Origin: Actinomycetes bacterium
GTDB lineage: Bacteria; Actinomycetota; Acidimicrobiia; Acidimicrobiales; Acidimicrobiaceae
Reading direction: 5' to 3'
DNA: 7,579 bases
NCBI GenBank assembly: GCA_021844725.1
Contig: JAKBSX010000114.1
Coordinates: 1-7,579 of the forward strand
Part shown: piece by piece, positions 5,910-7,579 of the stretch
How the letters are laid out: each line of letters begins with the position of its first letter
Position numbering within the stretch: the stretch's first letter is position 1
The notes under the pieces: generated by a model
What the model was told of the DNA's origin: nothing
The model's input: the letters and a program-made list of their open reading frames with translations, nothing else
The model's database searches: none
Position numbers and translations under genes: made by a program

Positions 5910-6185
5910 CTATCTACTGGATGATTGCCAGGAGGTTAGGATCTCGGCTATCCAATCAGCTGATCGGTTTCTGTGTTTATAAATGATGTTGGCGCATCCA
6001 TGATTGCCATCTTCGAATAAGAGTATTTCGCTGAGTCCGGGAGCTTCTTTGCTTAGTCGAATAGCTTGGGTGGCTGGGAATAGCCGATCTCTGGCACCGT
6101 AGACAATCTGCAACGGAATCTTTATATTTCCAGCGACTTTTGGCCAGATTGAGCTTTTTTGCCCTCCCGTTTTCGGCGATTTTTG
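5910..6185 (-). pseudogene. C-terminal remnant of an alpha/beta hydrolase
   Basis: On the - strand 91 codons are open, from just after an in-frame TAG (6186-6188) to the stop at 5910-5912. The part from about 6155 down reads as the end of an alpha/beta hydrolase. It has KIPLQIVYGARDRLFP, with the catalytic acid Asp at 6087-6089, then LFEDGNHGCAN with the catalytic His at 6000-6002, then a final helix with RSADWIAEIL. The style is that of the 2,6-dihydroxypseudooxynicotine hydrolase-like (FrsA-related) group of about 350 residues. The nucleophile serine and all of the N-terminal half are missing, so the stub cannot be active. No proper start is evident. The break lies beside the IS1634-family remnant, which suggests insertion of that element or a later deletion. 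The stub ends 31 bases from the convergent extradiol gene. Confidence 0.7.
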
Positions 6186-6189
6186 CTAA

Positions 6190-7579
6190 ATCCGACTTTT
6201 TTGGTAAGTCATAGGTTATGAAGTAGCTGGTTGTAGCTTTATAGCTGTCGATATTAGGTGTTTGTTTTGTACACCTATAGGATTTCTGATGTGCACCTCG
6301 ACATCTCTATCTACAAAGGTGCAAAGCGAGTAAGAATCGTAGTGCGAGAAAAGGTCAACGGGCGCTATACGACCAGACTTATAAAGCGCATCGGAACTGC
6401 TCGAAACGATGAGGAGCTTGAAATCCTGAAAAGAATTGCCCAGACCGATCGTTCCAGATTGTCTAGCCCTAATCAACTTCGTCTTGACCTGGGGCAGAAC
6501 TCGCTCGGAGGTCTTTTCTCACTTGGAACGTTTCATCATGGGGCAGAGCTTGTTTTCGGAGATATATTCGATTCTTTAGGGGTTTCGGTCGGAAGACTTA
6601 CTCCACTTCTACGCCTGTTGACTATTGCCAGAATCATGCATCGGGCCTCTAAGAGAGATACCGCTTCCTGGCTCTCTGATGCCCTTGGTTCAACATACAG
6701 CCTGGATCAGATTTATCGGTTTCTAGATACCATCCATAAGCATAAGAGTGAGATTCAATACTCCCTAAGAGAAGCTGTCTCAAGCTCATAGCGCGGTGCA
6801 ACGAGTTATTTACTCTATGATGTGGCGACTTTGTATTTCGAAATTGACCACGATGACGAAGATCAGTACTTGTGGCCTGGTCTTCGACGGAGGGGTTATT
6901 CCAAAGATCACCGGTCCGATCTTCCCCAGGTTGTACTTGGGCTATGTGTCAATGAACTTGGAATGCCGCTCTCATATCGGATCTATCCAGGCCACACCTA
7001 CGAAGGCAAGACTTTAGTCGATGGAGTTGAATTTTCGAGAAAACAGATCGGTACTGATTCAATCACGGTTGTAGCAGATGCCGGCATGCTCAGTTCATCA
7101 AATATCTCACTCATCAAAGAACTGGGAATGAGCTTCATCATCTCTGCCAGGATCAGATCCATGGACTCTGCGGTGACACAGAAGATCCTTTACCCGTCAG
7201 CCCATTTGTGAAGTTGAATAAAAAGATTTGAGACTGATTGTTTCATACTCGCAAAAAAGAGCCAACGCCGATGCTAGGCGCAGGCAGGCTCCAGTTTTGC
7301 GACTTGAAAAACTCATCTTGCAAAACAAGGCGGTCAGAAAGCATAAGTTCTTGCAGTTCTCAGTAAAGGGGAAACCAGCCCTTGATTACCAAGCGGTAGA
7401 AAGAGCCGGTCTTTTCGATGGACTGAAAGGATATCTGCCCAATAATGAGAGCTTGACCAACGATGAAGTCATCTCCCATTACAACTAACTGCCGACGGTC
7501 GAACAATCATTTCGCATGACTAAATCCGATCTCAAGATCCGCCCCGCTTTTCACCAGAGATTAAAGAGAATCGAAGCGC
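6190..7579 (+). mobile_element. IS1634-family insertion sequence, decayed, right end outside window
   Basis: The region right of the hydrolase stub consists of a short non-coding stretch and a broken transposase that runs to the window end. The left end is not pinned down. It should lie between the last hydrolase-like codon (about 6155) and the transposase start (6258), in T-rich DNA around 6165-6215. No terminal inverted repeat can be tested because the other end is not in view, and no target duplication was identified. Confidence 0.55.
6258..7579 (+). pseudogene. IS1634-family DDE transposase, disrupted and truncated by the window edge
   Basis: The coding sequence runs in one frame from GTG 6258 to an in-frame TAG at 6789-6791. 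It resumes in the same frame with SYLLYDVATLYFE, where the first catalytic Asp is at 6819-6821. It continues through DLPQVVLGL, YPGHTYEG and VVADAGML (second Asp at 7077-7079) to a TGA at 7209-7211. The next block, RLIVSYSQKRA, is in another frame from about 7228 and ends at TAA 7486-7488. After that stop the same frame continues with VEQSFRMTKSDLKIRP, which carries the third catalytic residue (Glu at 7501-7503) and the downstream Lys of the YREK-type motif. The DDE triad, the LYFE and the VADAGML blocks are typical of IS1634 transposases. Two stops plus a frameshift, with probable loss of some residues near 7211-7228, mean it is not functional. GTG 6291 is a possible alternative start. Confidence 0.85.

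Noticed and set aside
5894..5986. A 30-codon + strand ORF with a GGAG-like site after the extradiol gene
   Set aside because: It overlaps the hydrolase remnant on the other strand, whose hydrolase motifs explain this DNA, and the short product has no features.
6789..6791. TAG recoding (stop codon read as an amino acid) in the transposase
   Set aside because: A second in-frame stop and a frameshift in the same gene point to ordinary decay, and none of the intact genes in the window contains an internal TAG.

Overview
The window holds a compact bacterial gene cluster for aerobic breakdown of an aromatic, probably polycyclic, hydrocarbon. It is bordered by the debris of mobile elements. All intact catabolic genes lie on the + strand, in this order: a small cupin protein (242-754), a cis-dihydrodiol dehydrogenase of the BphB/NahB type (988-1866), the large (1924-3255) and small (3302-3826) subunits of a Rieske ring-hydroxylating dioxygenase, a NahE-type hydratase-aldolase (3976-4950), and a LigB-superfamily (MhpB-like) extradiol dioxygenase (5018-5878).

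Read as a pathway, the dioxygenase makes an arene cis-dihydrodiol and the SDR re-aromatises it to a catechol. The LigB-type enzyme cleaves the ring next to the diol. The hydratase-aldolase then splits off pyruvate and leaves an aromatic aldehyde. This is the naphthalene/phenanthrene upper-pathway logic, but with an MhpB-like enzyme where the classical pathways use a type I (VOC-fold) extradiol dioxygenase. No ferredoxin, ferredoxin reductase, NahD-type isomerase, aldehyde dehydrogenase, transporter or regulator is present, so these must lie elsewhere. The role of the leading cupin is open.

The left edge (1-157) carries what looks like the 3' end of an IS200/IS605-type tnpB gene followed by a right-end-like hairpin. 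To the right (5910-6185, - strand) is the C-terminal stub of an alpha/beta hydrolase facing the cluster. It is cut off next to a decayed IS1634-family transposase (6258 to beyond the window end) that has two in-frame stops and a frameshift. The cluster therefore sits in rearranged accessory DNA.

Base composition is intermediate by eye, not the high GC of most known actinobacterial or sphingomonad PAH degraders. At least two and probably three genes start with TTG behind a good Shine-Dalgarno sequence. The host is a bacterium with Shine-Dalgarno-led translation, but I cannot assign a phylum. No RNA genes or CRISPR arrays were seen.
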